Source: Actinomycetes bacterium
GTDB taxonomy: Bacteria; Actinomycetota; Actinomycetes; Actinomycetales; Dermatophilaceae
Direction: 5' to 3'
Length of the DNA stretch: 32,281 nt
NCBI GenBank assembly: GCA_029552065.1
Contig: JAKPEG010000196.1
Span: 1-32,281, forward strand
In this document: one piece after another, positions 10,704-18,675 of the stretch
Layout: each line of letters begins with the position of its first letter
Numbering within the stretch: position 1 is the first letter of the stretch
Program-made: the position numbers and the translations under genes
Notes under the pieces: model-generated
Told to the model about the DNA's origin: nothing
What the model saw: the letters and a program-made list of their open reading frames with translations, nothing else
The model's database searches: none

Positions 10704-12330
10704 GTCCGCGGCGCTTGCCGGCGCCACGCCGGTCGCCGCCGCGCCGGTCACCGCGACGGCGGTCGCGGCCACCGCCGCCGGACCGTATGCCGTGCCGCAG
10801 GAACTCGTGTCCCTGCTCGCCCGCCGCGCGGTGGCCGGCCCGCGTGCGGGCTCCTTCCTCTCGCATACCCCGATGACCGGGGCCGAACTCGCGCGGCTGC
10901 CCCTCTCGACCCAGGCCGACGTCGAGGCCGCGGTCGCCCAGGCCAGGGTGGCCCAGCGTGGGTGGGCCCGGTGGAGCATCGAACGTCGGGCGCGGGTCTT
11001 TCTGCGACTGCACGACCTCGTCCTTCACCGTCAGGTCCAGCTGCTCGACCTCATCCAGCTCGAGTCCGGCAAAGCCCGGCTGCATGCCTTCGAGGAGGTC
11101 GCCGACGTCGCGCTCGTCGCACGCCACTACGCGCGCGCGTCGGCGGCATACCTGCGGCCGACTCGCACGACCGGCGCCTTCCCCGTGCTCACCCGTGCCG
11201 AGACCGTCCTGCACCCGCACGGGGTGGTGGGGATCGTCAGCCCCTGGAACTACCCACTCACCCTGCCGCTGGGCGACAGCATCCCGGCGCTCATGGCGGG
11301 CAACGCCGTGGTCCTGCGGCCGGATCCGGCAACTTCGCTCACGGCGCTTTTCGGCGCCCAGCTGCTCGCCGAGGCCGGGCTCCCCGAAGGGGTCCTCCAG
11401 GTCGTGCTCGGGCCCGGAGCGACCATCGGCCAGGCTGTCCTCGAACTCGCCGACGACCTCTGCTACACCGGTTCCACGGAGGTGGGGAGGCGGGTCGCCG
11501 TGACGGCGGCCCAGCGGCTCGTGCCCGTGTCGCTCGAGCTGGGCGGCAAGAACACCGCCTACGTGCGGGCCGATGCCGACCTACGACGCAGCGTTCCCGG
11601 GGTGTTGCGGGCGGCGTTCAGCTCGGGCGGGCAGCTGTGCATCCACGCCGAGCGGCTCGTCCTGCACGAGTCGATCGCCGACGACTTCCTCGCGCGCTTC
11701 GTGCCCGCCGTGGCGGCGATGCGGATCGGGCCGGCGCTCGAATTCGGTTGGGACATGGGCAGCCTGCTCAATCAGCGCCAGCTCGACCGGGTGCGCTCCC
11801 ACGTGGACGACGCGGTGGCCAAGGGTGCCCGCGTGCTCGTCGGCGGTCGGGCCCGCCCAGACCTCGGTCCCTTCTTCCACGAGCCGACCGTGCTCGACGG
11901 GGTCACGGCCGAGATGGCCTGCCGTGACGAGGAGACCTTCGGACCCGTGCTGTCGGTCTATCGGGTGTCCTCGGACGAGGAGGCGGTCGCGCTCGCCAAT
12001 GACACGGCATACGGGCTCAATGCCTCGATCTGGACCCGCGACATCCCGGCCGGGCGCTCGCTCGCGCGACTCATCCACGCGGGCACGGTCAACGTCAACG
12101 AGGGGTATGCCGCCGCCTGGGGCACGACGGGTGCACCCATGGGTGGGATGGGCCAGTCCGGTCTGGGACGTCGGCATGGGGCGGAGGGGATCCGCAAATA
12201 CACCGAAAGTCAGACCATCGCGGCGCAGCATGTCGTGCCGTTCGCGCCCTTCTGGGGGCTCGACGACCGCGGTTTCGCTGCCGTCGTCACCGGAGCGTTC
12301 CGAGTCTTCAAGCGAATGGGGTTGTCATGA
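10696..12330 (+). CDS. Aldehyde dehydrogenase, succinic semialdehyde dehydrogenase type
   Basis: This 544-residue NAD(P)+-dependent aldehyde dehydrogenase probably oxidises succinic semialdehyde to succinate, as in the GabD2-like actinobacterial group. SPWNYP (182-187) marks the cofactor site, the catalytic Glu is at about 281 in ELGGKN, and the nucleophilic Cys is at about 315 in GGQLC. The cofactor-site Lys of the usual LKP motif is Arg here (VVLRPD, about 205-210). An Ala/Thr/Val-rich N-terminal stretch of about 30 residues precedes the domain. The ATG at 10696 overlaps the guaB3 end by 8 bp and is the only nearby start keeping the frame. The stop overlaps the next gene as ATGA. Substrate is inferred; other aldehydes are possible. 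Confidence 0.85.
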   Translation: MRESAALAGATPVAAAPVTATAVAATAAGPYAVPQELVSLLARRAVAGPRAGSFLSHTPMTGAELARLPLSTQADVEAAVAQARVAQRGWARWSIERRARVFLRLHDLVLHRQVQLLDLIQLESGKARLHAFEEVADVALVARHYARASAAYLRPTRTTGAFPVLTRAETVLHPHGVVGIVSPWNYPLTLPLGDSIPALMAGNAVVLRPDPATSLTALFGAQLLAEAGLPEGVLQVVLGPGATIGQAVLELADDLCYTGSTEVGRRVAVTAAQRLVPVSLELGGKNTAYVRADADLRRSVPGVLRAAFSSGGQLCIHAERLVLHESIADDFLARFVPAVAAMRIGPALEFGWDMGSLLNQRQLDRVRSHVDDAVAKGARVLVGGRARPDLGPFFHEPTVLDGVTAEMACRDEETFGPVLSVYRVSSDEEAVALANDTAYGLNASIWTRDIPAGRSLARLIHAGTVNVNEGYAAAWGTTGAPMGGMGQSGLGRRHGAEGIRKYTESQTIAAQHVVPFAPFWGLDDRGFAAVVTGAFRVFKRMGLS

Positions 12331-14045
12331 CTGGGAATTGGGATCACGACGTCGTTGTCGTCGGCTCGGGTTTCGGTGGTTCGGTGGCGGCGCTGCGGCT
12401 GGCGGAGAAGGGATATGGGGTGCTCGTCTTCGAGGCGGGCCGGCGGTTCGAGGACGCCGACCTGCCGAAGACCTCGTGGGATGTCCGCCGCTATGTGTGG
12501 GCGCCCACGCTCAAGTGCTTCGGCGTGCAGCGGATCCACCGGCTGCGCGACGTGATGATCCTCGCCGGGGCGGGTGTGGGTGGCGGGTCGCTCAACTACG
12601 CGAACACTCTCTACGTGCCGCCGGAGCCGTTCTTCCGCGACCGACAGTGGGGCCACATCACCGACTGGCAGGCGGAGCTGGCGCCGCACTACGAGTCCGC
12701 GTCGCGGATGCTCGGGGTGGTGACCAACCCGTGTGACGGGCCGGTCGAGAAGATCATGCGTGCTGCCGCGCGCGACCTCGGGGTCGAGGGGACCTTCCGG
12801 CATACGCCGGTCGGGGTGTTCTTCGGCGAGCCGGGTCGGCGGGTGCCCGACCCCTATTTCGGCGGTGAGGGGCCGGATCGCAGCGGCTGCACCGAGTGCG
12901 GCAACTGCATGGTCGGCTGCCGTGACGGGGCGAAGAACACGCTCGTGAAGAACTACCTCTGGCTCGCCGAACGCCGCGGCGCCAAGATCGAGCCGATGCG
13001 CACGGTCGTCGAGGTGCGCCCGCTCGACCCGTCGCGCCCCGAGGGCGGCTACGCGGTGACCACCGAGGCGACCGGTGCGTGGTTCCGGCGCGACCGGCGG
13101 ACGGTCACCGCCGGACAGGTCGTCCTCGCCGGCGGTGCCTGGGGCACGCAACAGCTGCTGCACCGGCTCAAGGCGCGGGGCGTGCTGCCCCGACTGTCCG
13201 ACGCGCTCGGTGATCTCACCCGCACCAATTCCGAGGCCCTCGGCGGCGCCCTCACCGTCAAGGTGCCCGACATCGACCTCACCCGTGGGGTGGCGATCAC
13301 GACGAGCTTCCACGTCGACGAGATCACCCATGTCGAGAACGTCCGCTACGGCAAGGGCTCCAACCTCATGGGCGGGCTCACCACCGTCATGCTCGACGTC
13401 GAGCACGACGGCGCCACCGGGGCCGGCGGCGCGGAGAGCCGGGCGACCGAGCGGGTGCCCCGTCCGCTGCGCTTCCTCGGGCTCGCGGCGAGGCATCCGG
13501 TCGACTTCCTGCGCTATACCTCGGTGCGCCGCTGGTCGGAGCGGACGATTATCGCCCTGGTCATGCAGAGCCTCGACAACTCGCTGACGGTTCGGGCCAA
13601 GCGCGGGCTGGGTGGGCGGATCCGGTTGACCTCCCGACAGGGCCACGGAGTGCCCAATCCGACCTGGTTCCCGCAGGCGAGCGCGGGGGTCCGCGCGATG
13701 GTCCGGGCCCTCTCGGCGGCCACGGGGGTGCGCGCCCTCGAGGGCGGCAACATCTCGGCGATCGTCGACATGCCGCTCACCGCGCACTTCCTCGGTGGCG
13801 CCGTGATCTCGGACGACCCGGCCCACGGGGTCGTCGACCCCTATCACCGCGTGTGGGGCTACCCCGGCCTGCACGTCACCGACGGGTCGGCGATCTCGGC
13901 CAACCTCGGGGTCAACCCGGCGTTGTCCATCACGGCCCAGGCCGAGCGTGCGTGCTCGCTGTGGCCGCGCAAGGGTGCGGTCGACGCGCGCCCGGCCCAG
14001 GGGGCGGCATACGTGCGGCTCGACGCGGCGAGCGCTGCCGTCTGA
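12327..14045 (+). CDS. choD: GMC-family FAD-dependent oxidoreductase, ChoD (cholesterol oxidase)-like
   Basis: This 572-residue flavoprotein begins with the FAD-binding VVVGSGFGGSVAALRLAEKG motif (residues 10-29) and has the GAGVGGGSLNYANTL segment typical of GMC enzymes (about 82-96). A Cys cluster CTECGNCMVGC (about 190-200) is typical of the ChoD-like branch. The C-terminal GGAVISDDPAHGVVDPYHRVWGYPGLHVTDGSAI block supplies the second FAD contact and the active-site region. It overlaps the aldehyde dehydrogenase gene by 4 bp (ATGA), so both are made from one mRNA. It corresponds by position to M. tuberculosis choD (Rv3409c). Despite that name, the family substrate is often not cholesterol, so the substrate is left open. 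Confidence 0.88.
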   Translation: MTGNWDHDVVVVGSGFGGSVAALRLAEKGYGVLVFEAGRRFEDADLPKTSWDVRRYVWAPTLKCFGVQRIHRLRDVMILAGAGVGGGSLNYANTLYVPPEPFFRDRQWGHITDWQAELAPHYESASRMLGVVTNPCDGPVEKIMRAAARDLGVEGTFRHTPVGVFFGEPGRRVPDPYFGGEGPDRSGCTECGNCMVGCRDGAKNTLVKNYLWLAERRGAKIEPMRTVVEVRPLDPSRPEGGYAVTTEATGAWFRRDRRTVTAGQVVLAGGAWGTQQLLHRLKARGVLPRLSDALGDLTRTNSEALGGALTVKVPDIDLTRGVAITTSFHVDEITHVENVRYGKGSNLMGGLTTVMLDVEHDGATGAGGAESRATERVPRPLRFLGLAARHPVDFLRYTSVRRWSERTIIALVMQSLDNSLTVRAKRGLGGRIRLTSRQGHGVPNPTWFPQASAGVRAMVRALSAATGVRALEGGNISAIVDMPLTAHFLGGAVISDDPAHGVVDPYHRVWGYPGLHVTDGSAISANLGVNPALSITAQAERACSLWPRKGAVDARPAQGAAYVRLDAASAAV

Positions 14046-14091
14046 CCCTGCCCCCTCGGCCGTGCGCTGATGTCGCTGCGCGCTGACGTGT

Positions 14092-15684
14092 TCAGGCCGC
14101 GAGGAATGACGACAGCCATCGTTCGAGCGGCGATCCGTCGTCCGGTGCCTGGCTCGGCTCGAAGGTCGGCGGGCTCCAGCCCCAGCCGAGGACCGGGGGA
14201 GCCTGCGAACGGGCGGTCAGCCCGGTCGCAGTGGTGATCTCGATCGTGTGCGATGGCCCGCCGGGATCCAGTCCCGTGTGCACGACGTCGACCCGCCAGC
14301 CGGGTGTCTCCTTGGTGAGGTTGCAGCGACGGCACAGCCCGGCGGAGTTGGCCACGCCGGTCGGGCCGCCGTCGGCGTGCCGCTCGACGTGGTCGGCATC
14401 GACGACCGGGGCATCGCACCAGGGCGTGCGGCAGGTCTGGTCACGCAGGACGAGCATCCGCCGCAGCCCCCCGCCGAACCGGCGTCGGCGTGAATCGAGC
14501 GCGACGAGGTCTCGGCCGTCCGGCCGCGTGTAGAGCCGCCGCAGGAACACCCGCGCCCGCCCGTCCCGCAGCCATCCACGGGCTAGTGCCGCCGGCACGC
14601 TCGCCATGCCCAGAAGGTATGCCGGCTCGTCTGCCGAGCGAGCCGGGTCGCCGACGCCGAGCAGGCTCCGGTCGGTCATCACGAGCTGGACCTCGACCGA
14701 TTGGGGCTTTCCGACGGCCCGGCCGGAGAGCAGGCGCAGCGCCGTGTCGGCCATGATCGCTCCGCGCCCACGGCCCTCGGGCAGTTCGTCAGGCCGTTGG
14801 CCACCGAGCACCGATCCCGCGTGCGCCCGCAGGGCGGCGTAGGCACCGATCGCCTCAGGGAGGGGACCGAGCACCGTGAGGTAGGCCATGCCGTCGGGGG
14901 CCGGACGCACGCTTACCGTACGGCCGGCGACCGCACGCTCCATCCGTCGCACGACGGACGCGGCATCGAGCTCGGCGGCAACGCGTCGGGCGGCCCGGCC
15001 GAGCTGGCGAGGGGAGAGGTGGCCGAGGTCGGGTCCGAGCCGCCGATCAACCCATCGCCGGTCCTGCACGGCGAGGGTCGCCGTCTCGGCGGCGATCACG
15101 GTGGCCGCCCACTCGCCGATGTCGCCGGCGGTCAAGGCCCGCATCGTCTCGGGGAGCTCCTGCACGAGCGCGCGGGCAAGGCCGAGCTGACGGTCGCCTC
15201 GATGGGGTGACTCCCGCCGGGCGAGGGCGACCTCGGCACCGACGGCCCGTCTCGTCGACGCCTCGTCTTCGCCGCGCTCACGGGCCCGGACGAATCGGGC
15301 ATCGGCGAAGGCGACCGTGAGTCGTGCCTGCGCGCCGGCGCAGGCCGCCTTGAGCCGCTCGAGTTCCTCGATCGCTCCGAGCAGCTGGGTCGGATCGAGC
15401 CCAGCCGGGTTGAGCCCAGCCGGGTCGAGCTCGGCCGGGTCGAGCTCGACCGGGTCGGCGGCGACGTCCTCGGCCGCGACCTCGCCGCCTGCCGGCCTGG
15501 CTTGCGCGGGGTGCAGTGGCATCGGATCGTGCTCGTCCGCACCGAGGCCGACGAGCCAGGCCCGGACGGCGCGAAGTCGGGCAGTCAGTGGCGATCCGGC
15601 CGCCGGCTGCGACATGGCCGTTGGCGCGGCCGCGCTCACCGCGGCGCGTCGGGCGCCGCTGGGGGAGAGGGGCTGTCGGTCCAT
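14092..15684 (-). CDS. DUF222 / HNH endonuclease domain protein (13E12-repeat family)
   Basis: This 530-residue protein has an N-terminal helical DUF222 region (about 80-390) and a C-terminal HNH nuclease fold. That fold includes CRTPWCDAP, DADHVERHADGG with the His-Asp pair, NSAGLCRRCN and a final Lys/Glu-rich turn (about 430-480). Such proteins occur in several copies per actinobacterial genome; their biological role is unclear and a mobile or homing origin is often suspected. The ATG at 15684 is chosen over a TTG at 15699 because a strong promoter (TTGACA-N17-TACGAT) ends 6 nt upstream of it, indicating leaderless translation. An in-frame array of five pentapeptides (DPAEL/DPAGL type) lies near residue 85. 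Confidence 0.85.
   Translation of the reverse strand: MDRQPLSPSGARRAAVSAAAPTAMSQPAAGSPLTARLRAVRAWLVGLGADEHDPMPLHPAQARPAGGEVAAEDVAADPVELDPAELDPAGLNPAGLDPTQLLGAIEELERLKAACAGAQARLTVAFADARFVRARERGEDEASTRRAVGAEVALARRESPHRGDRQLGLARALVQELPETMRALTAGDIGEWAATVIAAETATLAVQDRRWVDRRLGPDLGHLSPRQLGRAARRVAAELDAASVVRRMERAVAGRTVSVRPAPDGMAYLTVLGPLPEAIGAYAALRAHAGSVLGGQRPDELPEGRGRGAIMADTALRLLSGRAVGKPQSVEVQLVMTDRSLLGVGDPARSADEPAYLLGMASVPAALARGWLRDGRARVFLRRLYTRPDGRDLVALDSRRRRFGGGLRRMLVLRDQTCRTPWCDAPVVDADHVERHADGGPTGVANSAGLCRRCNLTKETPGWRVDVVHTGLDPGGPSHTIEITTATGLTARSQAPPVLGWGWSPPTFEPSQAPDDGSPLERWLSSFLAA
15382..15456. repeat. 15-bp tandem repeat inside the DUF222/HNH gene
   Basis: About five units of 15 bp (for example GAGCCCAGCCGGGTT at 15397-15411 and GAGCCCAGCCGGGTC at 15412-15426) encode DPVEL, DPAEL, DPAGL, NPAGL and DPTQL on the minus strand. 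The unit length preserves the frame, so copy number can vary without disrupting the protein. Confidence 0.8.
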
Positions 15685-15690
15685 TCCAAT

Positions 15691-15719
15691 ATCGTACAAA
15701 TGTTCGATCGCGGTGTCAA
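15691..15719 (-). promoter_or_regulatory. Strong leaderless promoter of the DUF222/HNH gene
   Basis: On the minus strand, TTGACA (15719-15714), a 17-bp spacer and TACGAT (15696-15691) lie 6 nt before the ATG at 15684. This is the best sigma-70-type promoter in the window, with a perfect -35, and it starts transcription essentially at the ATG. It sits in the 83-bp gap after lldR. Confidence 0.75.
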
Positions 15720-15767
15720 GCGCTCACATCGACAGAGGAGGCCGGAAAGCATTGTGCGAGAACGGGT

Positions 15768-16649
15768 TCACGCACTCCGAACGGCGCGGCCGGCGGCCGA
15801 ACCGGGTGGGACCGAACTGGGTGGGACCGAACTGGGTGGGCTCGAACTGGGTGGGACCGAACCGGGTGGGCCCGAACCGGGCAGCTCCGCGGCGGGTGGG
15901 ACCGAGCCGGGGTAGAGCGCCCCCCACGCCGAGCGGATGTGTTCCTCGACAAGGCGCTCGGCCTCGTCGGCGTGGCCACCTTCGATGGCGGCATAGAGCG
16001 CACGGTGGTCGGCCTGGAGGTCGACGACGAGCCCCTCCCAGTCGCGGACCCCCCGGAAGGCGTCGAGCAGCGGCAGCCGCATCGACTCGCGGATCGCGAC
16101 CGTGAGGTCGGCGGCGAGCCGGTTGCCCGCGGCCTCGGCGATGGCGACATGCAGTGCCGTGTCCGCGTCGTTGAACCCTGCCTTCGAGAGCCCCGGCGTC
16201 TGCATGACCGCGATCGCCTCGCGCATCGCACCGAGGTCGGCGGCGCGTGCGTGCTCGGTCGCGAGCCGGATGCTCAGGCGCTCCAACGCGATCCGCGCCT
16301 CGATCACGTCGTCGAGCGGGAAGTTCGCGAGGGCGACGTGCAGCCGCAACAGCCGCATGAGCGCCCGCGCGGGCACCGCGGTCACCGTGGTCCCGCCGGC
16401 CCCGCCGGCACCGACCGCCGAACGGACCACGCCCTGCGCCTGCAGCGTGCGCACCGCCTCGCGAACGGCCGCGCGGCTCACATCGAGTCGGCGCGCGAGC
16501 TCGCGCTCGGCCGGCAGCTGGTCGCCGACTCGGAGCTCGCCAGCGAGGATGCGCTCCTCGACCCAGCCGAGCACCACCTCGAAGGCGCGCAGCCCGTTGC
16601 GCTCCGACGCGTCCTCGCTGCTGCGTGGCCGGTCGTGCAGGTCCGTCAC
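15768..16649 (-). CDS. lldR: FadR/GntR-family transcriptional regulator of lactate utilisation (LldR-like)
   Basis: This 293-residue protein has an N-terminal winged helix (about residues 20-90; LAGELRVGDQLPAERELAR and VSRAAVREAVRTLQAQG are the GntR signature). A helical FCD effector domain follows, with putative metal ligands in DADTALHVAIAEAAGN and DHRALYAAIEGGH. It is divergent from lldP-lutABC, and TNGTNNNACNA-type operators lie at that promoter, so lactate-relieved repression is the likely role. The GTG at 16649 is chosen because GAGG ends 6 nt upstream; a TTG 36 bases earlier would add 12 residues. The last 40 residues are a Pro/Ser tail of eight pentapeptides encoded by a 15-bp tandem repeat, not part of the family fold. 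Confidence 0.87.
   Translation of the reverse strand: MTDLHDRPRSSEDASERNGLRAFEVVLGWVEERILAGELRVGDQLPAERELARRLDVSRAAVREAVRTLQAQGVVRSAVGAGGAGGTTVTAVPARALMRLLRLHVALANFPLDDVIEARIALERLSIRLATEHARAADLGAMREAIAVMQTPGLSKAGFNDADTALHVAIAEAAGNRLAADLTVAIRESMRLPLLDAFRGVRDWEGLVVDLQADHRALYAAIEGGHADEAERLVEEHIRSAWGALYPGSVPPAAELPGSGPPGSVPPSSSPPSSVPPSSVPPGSAAGRAVRSA
15796..15915. repeat. 15-bp tandem repeat encoding the C-terminal tail of LldR
   Basis: Eight 15-bp units, the best preserved being ACCGAACTGGGTGGG (15811-15825 and 15826-15840), encode pentapeptides such as SSVPP and GSVPP on the minus strand. The outer units are degenerate and the inner ones nearly identical, suggesting recent expansion. Confidence 0.85.
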
Positions 16650-16675
16650 TGCGTCCTCACTCTCTGCGTGCGACA

Positions 16676-16732
16676 GTTCGGGCAACCGGCGACCGTTCGG
16701 ACAACCGGCGACCGTTGGGCCAATCGGCGACC
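16676..16732. repeat. Three tandem 19-bp repeats upstream of lldR
   Basis: The units are GTTCGGGCAACCGGCGACC (16676-16694), a one-mismatch copy (16695-16713) and a more diverged copy (16714-16732), followed by a partial GTTCGGC. They occupy the upstream region of lldR in the 270-bp divergent gap. A 19-bp period is close to two helical turns, compatible with a regulator binding one DNA face. Confidence 0.8.
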
Positions 16733-16770
16733 GTTCGGCGCGGTCGGTATGCCGTCCGGCTCAGATCAGG

Positions 16771-16798
16771 GGTCAACCCCGACCCGAGGGGGTTGACC
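16771..16798. promoter_or_regulatory. Inverted repeat carrying divergent -35-like boxes (lldR / lldP)
   Basis: GGTCAACCCC (16771-16780) and GGGGTTGACC (16789-16798) are perfect inverted repeats around an 8-bp centre. Each arm supplies a TTGACC pointing outward, the right one towards lldP and the left one towards lldR. The right arm has a proper -10; the left lacks a good one at 17 bp. A regulator site is equally possible. Confidence 0.5.
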
Positions 16799-16821
16799 GA
16801 GAATGGTCTGACCTCTACCGT
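16793..16821 (+). promoter_or_regulatory. Promoter of the lldP-lutABC operon
   Basis: TTGACC (16793-16798), 17-bp spacer, TACCGT (16816-16821). One FadR-type operator lies in the spacer and another about 10 bp downstream of the expected start, an arrangement suited to repression. The leader to the lldP ATG would be about 90 nt. Confidence 0.65.
16804..16814. promoter_or_regulatory. LldR operator 1 (within promoter spacer)
   Basis: TGGTCTGACCT is a near-palindrome matching the FadR-type TNGTNNNACNA pattern with the last base changed. It lies between the -35 and -10 of the lactate operon. Confidence 0.65.
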
Positions 16822-16836
16822 CCTGTCAAGACCTAA

Positions 16837-16847
16837 TGGTCTGACCA
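16837..16847. promoter_or_regulatory. LldR operator 2 (downstream of start site)
   Basis: TGGTCTGACCA is a perfect palindrome fitting TNGTNNNACNA. Its centre is 33 bp, about three helical turns, from operator 1, so two bound dimers would face the same side of the DNA. Confidence 0.75.
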
Positions 16848-16919
16848 AAGATCGGCACCTGCATCGCACCTCCCACCGCGGCGAACCACCCGACTCGCCC
16901 CGTCGACCCAGGAGCCCGC

Positions 16920-18674
16920 ATGACCAGCTCGATCGGCATCGTCGCCGACGCCTACACCCCACAACTCGCGCCCGTCGGCGGCAGCCTCGTCGCCTCGGCG
17001 CTCATCGCGCTGCTACCCCTGCTCACCGTCTTCGTCACCCTCGGCTGGCTGCGCTGGAAGGCGCACTGGGCCGGCCTCGCCGCCGTGCTCGTCGCGATCC
17101 TCGTCGCGGCGATCTTCTTCAAGATGCCGGTCGGGCTCGCCGTGGCCTCGGCCGCCGAGGGCGGCGTCTACGGCCTGTTCCCCATCATGTGGATCGTCTT
17201 CACGGCGATTGTCCTCTACCAGGTCACAGTCGCGAGCGGGCGCTTCGAGGACCTGCGCGCGACCTTCCATCTCATCTCCGACGACCCGCGGATCCAGGCG
17301 ATCATCATCGCCTTCTGCTTCGGGGGCCTGCTCGAGGCGCTCGCCGGTTTCGGCGCACCGGTCGCCATCACCGGTGTCATGCTCATGGCGTTGGGCTTCA
17401 GCCCACTGCGCGCCGCGGCCGTCGTCCTGCTCGCCAACACGGCACCGGTGGCCTTCGGCGCCATCGGCACCCCGATCATCACCGCCGGCAACCTCACGAA
17501 GATCCCCTACCAGCAGATCGGCGCCTACGTCGGCCACCAGACCCCGGTGCTCGCCTGCCTCGTGCCTCTGCTGCTCGTCCTCATGGTCGACGGCCGCCGC
17601 GGCGTGCGCCAGACCTGGCCGGTCGCGGTCGTCGTGGGGGTCGCCTTCGCCGTCGGACAGTGGATCTCCGCGAGCTACATCTCGGTCGAGCTCACCGACA
17701 TCATCGCCTCGCTCGTCGGTCTGGCCGCCGCCGTCGTCTTCCTGCGCTTCTGGAAGCCGGTCGGCAAGGACGAGGCGACTGCCGCACTCGCGGTCGAGCG
17801 CGAACTTGCCCTCGTCGGGGGCGGCTCCGGCTCTTCGGCCGGCCCGGCCGGTGGCTCCGCGGCGACCGCGCAGTATGCCGTCTCCCAAGCCGACCTCGAA
17901 GCCCGCGCCCGGGCGCTCACCCCCGGGCGGATCACCATGGCCCTGTTCCCCTACCTGCTCGTCATCGCGATCTTCTCGGTCGCCAAGCTCGTCGACCCGG
18001 TGAAGGCGTGGCTGGCCTCGACCGACGTGAAGATCGGCTGGCCCGGCCTCGACGGCCAGGTCCTCACCGCGAGTGGGGCGAAGAACTCCTCGACGGTCTA
18101 CACCTTCCCCTGGCTGTCCTCTCCGGGCACGAGCCTGCTCATCTGCGGGATGGTCACCGCGGCCGTCTACGGCGTCTCGGCCGGGGCCTGGGCCAAGGAG
18201 GTGCGGGACACGGCATACAAGATGCGCTGGGCCTTCCTCACGGTCGCCTCGGTGCTCGCCCTCGCCTACGTGATGAACCTCTCCGGCCTCACCATCACCC
18301 TCGGCACGTGGATCGCCGGCACCGGCGCGGCCTTCGCCTTCTTCTCGCCGATCCTCGGCTGGATCGGCACCGCGGTCACCGGGTCGGACACCTCGGCCAA
18401 TGCCCTCTTCGCCACCCTCCAGCAGACCGCCGCGAAGGCTGCCGGGATCGACCAGACACTCCTCGTCGCCGCCAACACGGCCGGTGGAGTCGTGGGCAAG
18501 ATGATCAGTCCACAGAACCTCACGATCGCGGCCACCGCGGTCGGCTTGGTGGGCCGCGAGTCCGACATCTTCCGCAAGGTCGTCCTGTGGAGCGTCGGCC
18601 TGCTCGTCGTCCTCTGCCTGCTGGTAGGACTGCAATCGACCCCCGTCCTCTCCTGGATGCTCCCGAGGTTCTGA
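16920..18674 (+). CDS. lldP: L-lactate permease
   Basis: This 584-residue polytopic membrane protein of the LctP family imports L-lactate (and glycolate) with protons. Many hydrophobic helices are visible, and the family-defining segment IIIAFCFGGLLEALAGFGAPVAI (about residues 127-149) is intact. Also present are NTAPVAFGAIGTPII and, near the C-terminus, NTAGGVVGKMISPQNLTIAATAVGL. A hydrophilic Gly/Ser/Ala-rich loop interrupts the helices at about 300-325. The ATG at 16920 follows AGGAG by about 6 nt. lutA follows one base after the stop. The operon promoter carries two FadR-type operators for the divergent regulator. Confidence 0.95.
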   Translation: MTSSIGIVADAYTPQLAPVGGSLVASALIALLPLLTVFVTLGWLRWKAHWAGLAAVLVAILVAAIFFKMPVGLAVASAAEGGVYGLFPIMWIVFTAIVLYQVTVASGRFEDLRATFHLISDDPRIQAIIIAFCFGGLLEALAGFGAPVAITGVMLMALGFSPLRAAAVVLLANTAPVAFGAIGTPIITAGNLTKIPYQQIGAYVGHQTPVLACLVPLLLVLMVDGRRGVRQTWPVAVVVGVAFAVGQWISASYISVELTDIIASLVGLAAAVVFLRFWKPVGKDEATAALAVERELALVGGGSGSSAGPAGGSAATAQYAVSQADLEARARALTPGRITMALFPYLLVIAIFSVAKLVDPVKAWLASTDVKIGWPGLDGQVLTASGAKNSSTVYTFPWLSSPGTSLLICGMVTAAVYGVSAGAWAKEVRDTAYKMRWAFLTVASVLALAYVMNLSGLTITLGTWIAGTGAAFAFFSPILGWIGTAVTGSDTSANALFATLQQTAAKAAGIDQTLLVAANTAGGVVGKMISPQNLTIAATAVGLVGRESDIFRKVVLWSVGLLVVLCLLVGLQSTPVLSWMLPRF

Positions 18675-18675
18675 C

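Noticed and set aside
14092-15684. DUF222/HNH gene as an active mobile element with ends
   Set aside because: I found no terminal inverted repeats, target duplication or transposase around it.
15796-15915. 15-bp repeats as a CRISPR array or terminator
   Set aside because: They are contiguous, in frame with lldR and without spacers or hairpin symmetry.
16676-16732. 19-bp repeats as a CRISPR array
   Set aside because: The units are directly adjacent with no spacers, and no cas gene is present.
16771-16798. Inverted repeat as a rho-independent terminator
   Set aside because: It lies in a divergent promoter gap upstream of both genes and has no T-tract; its arms form -35 boxes.
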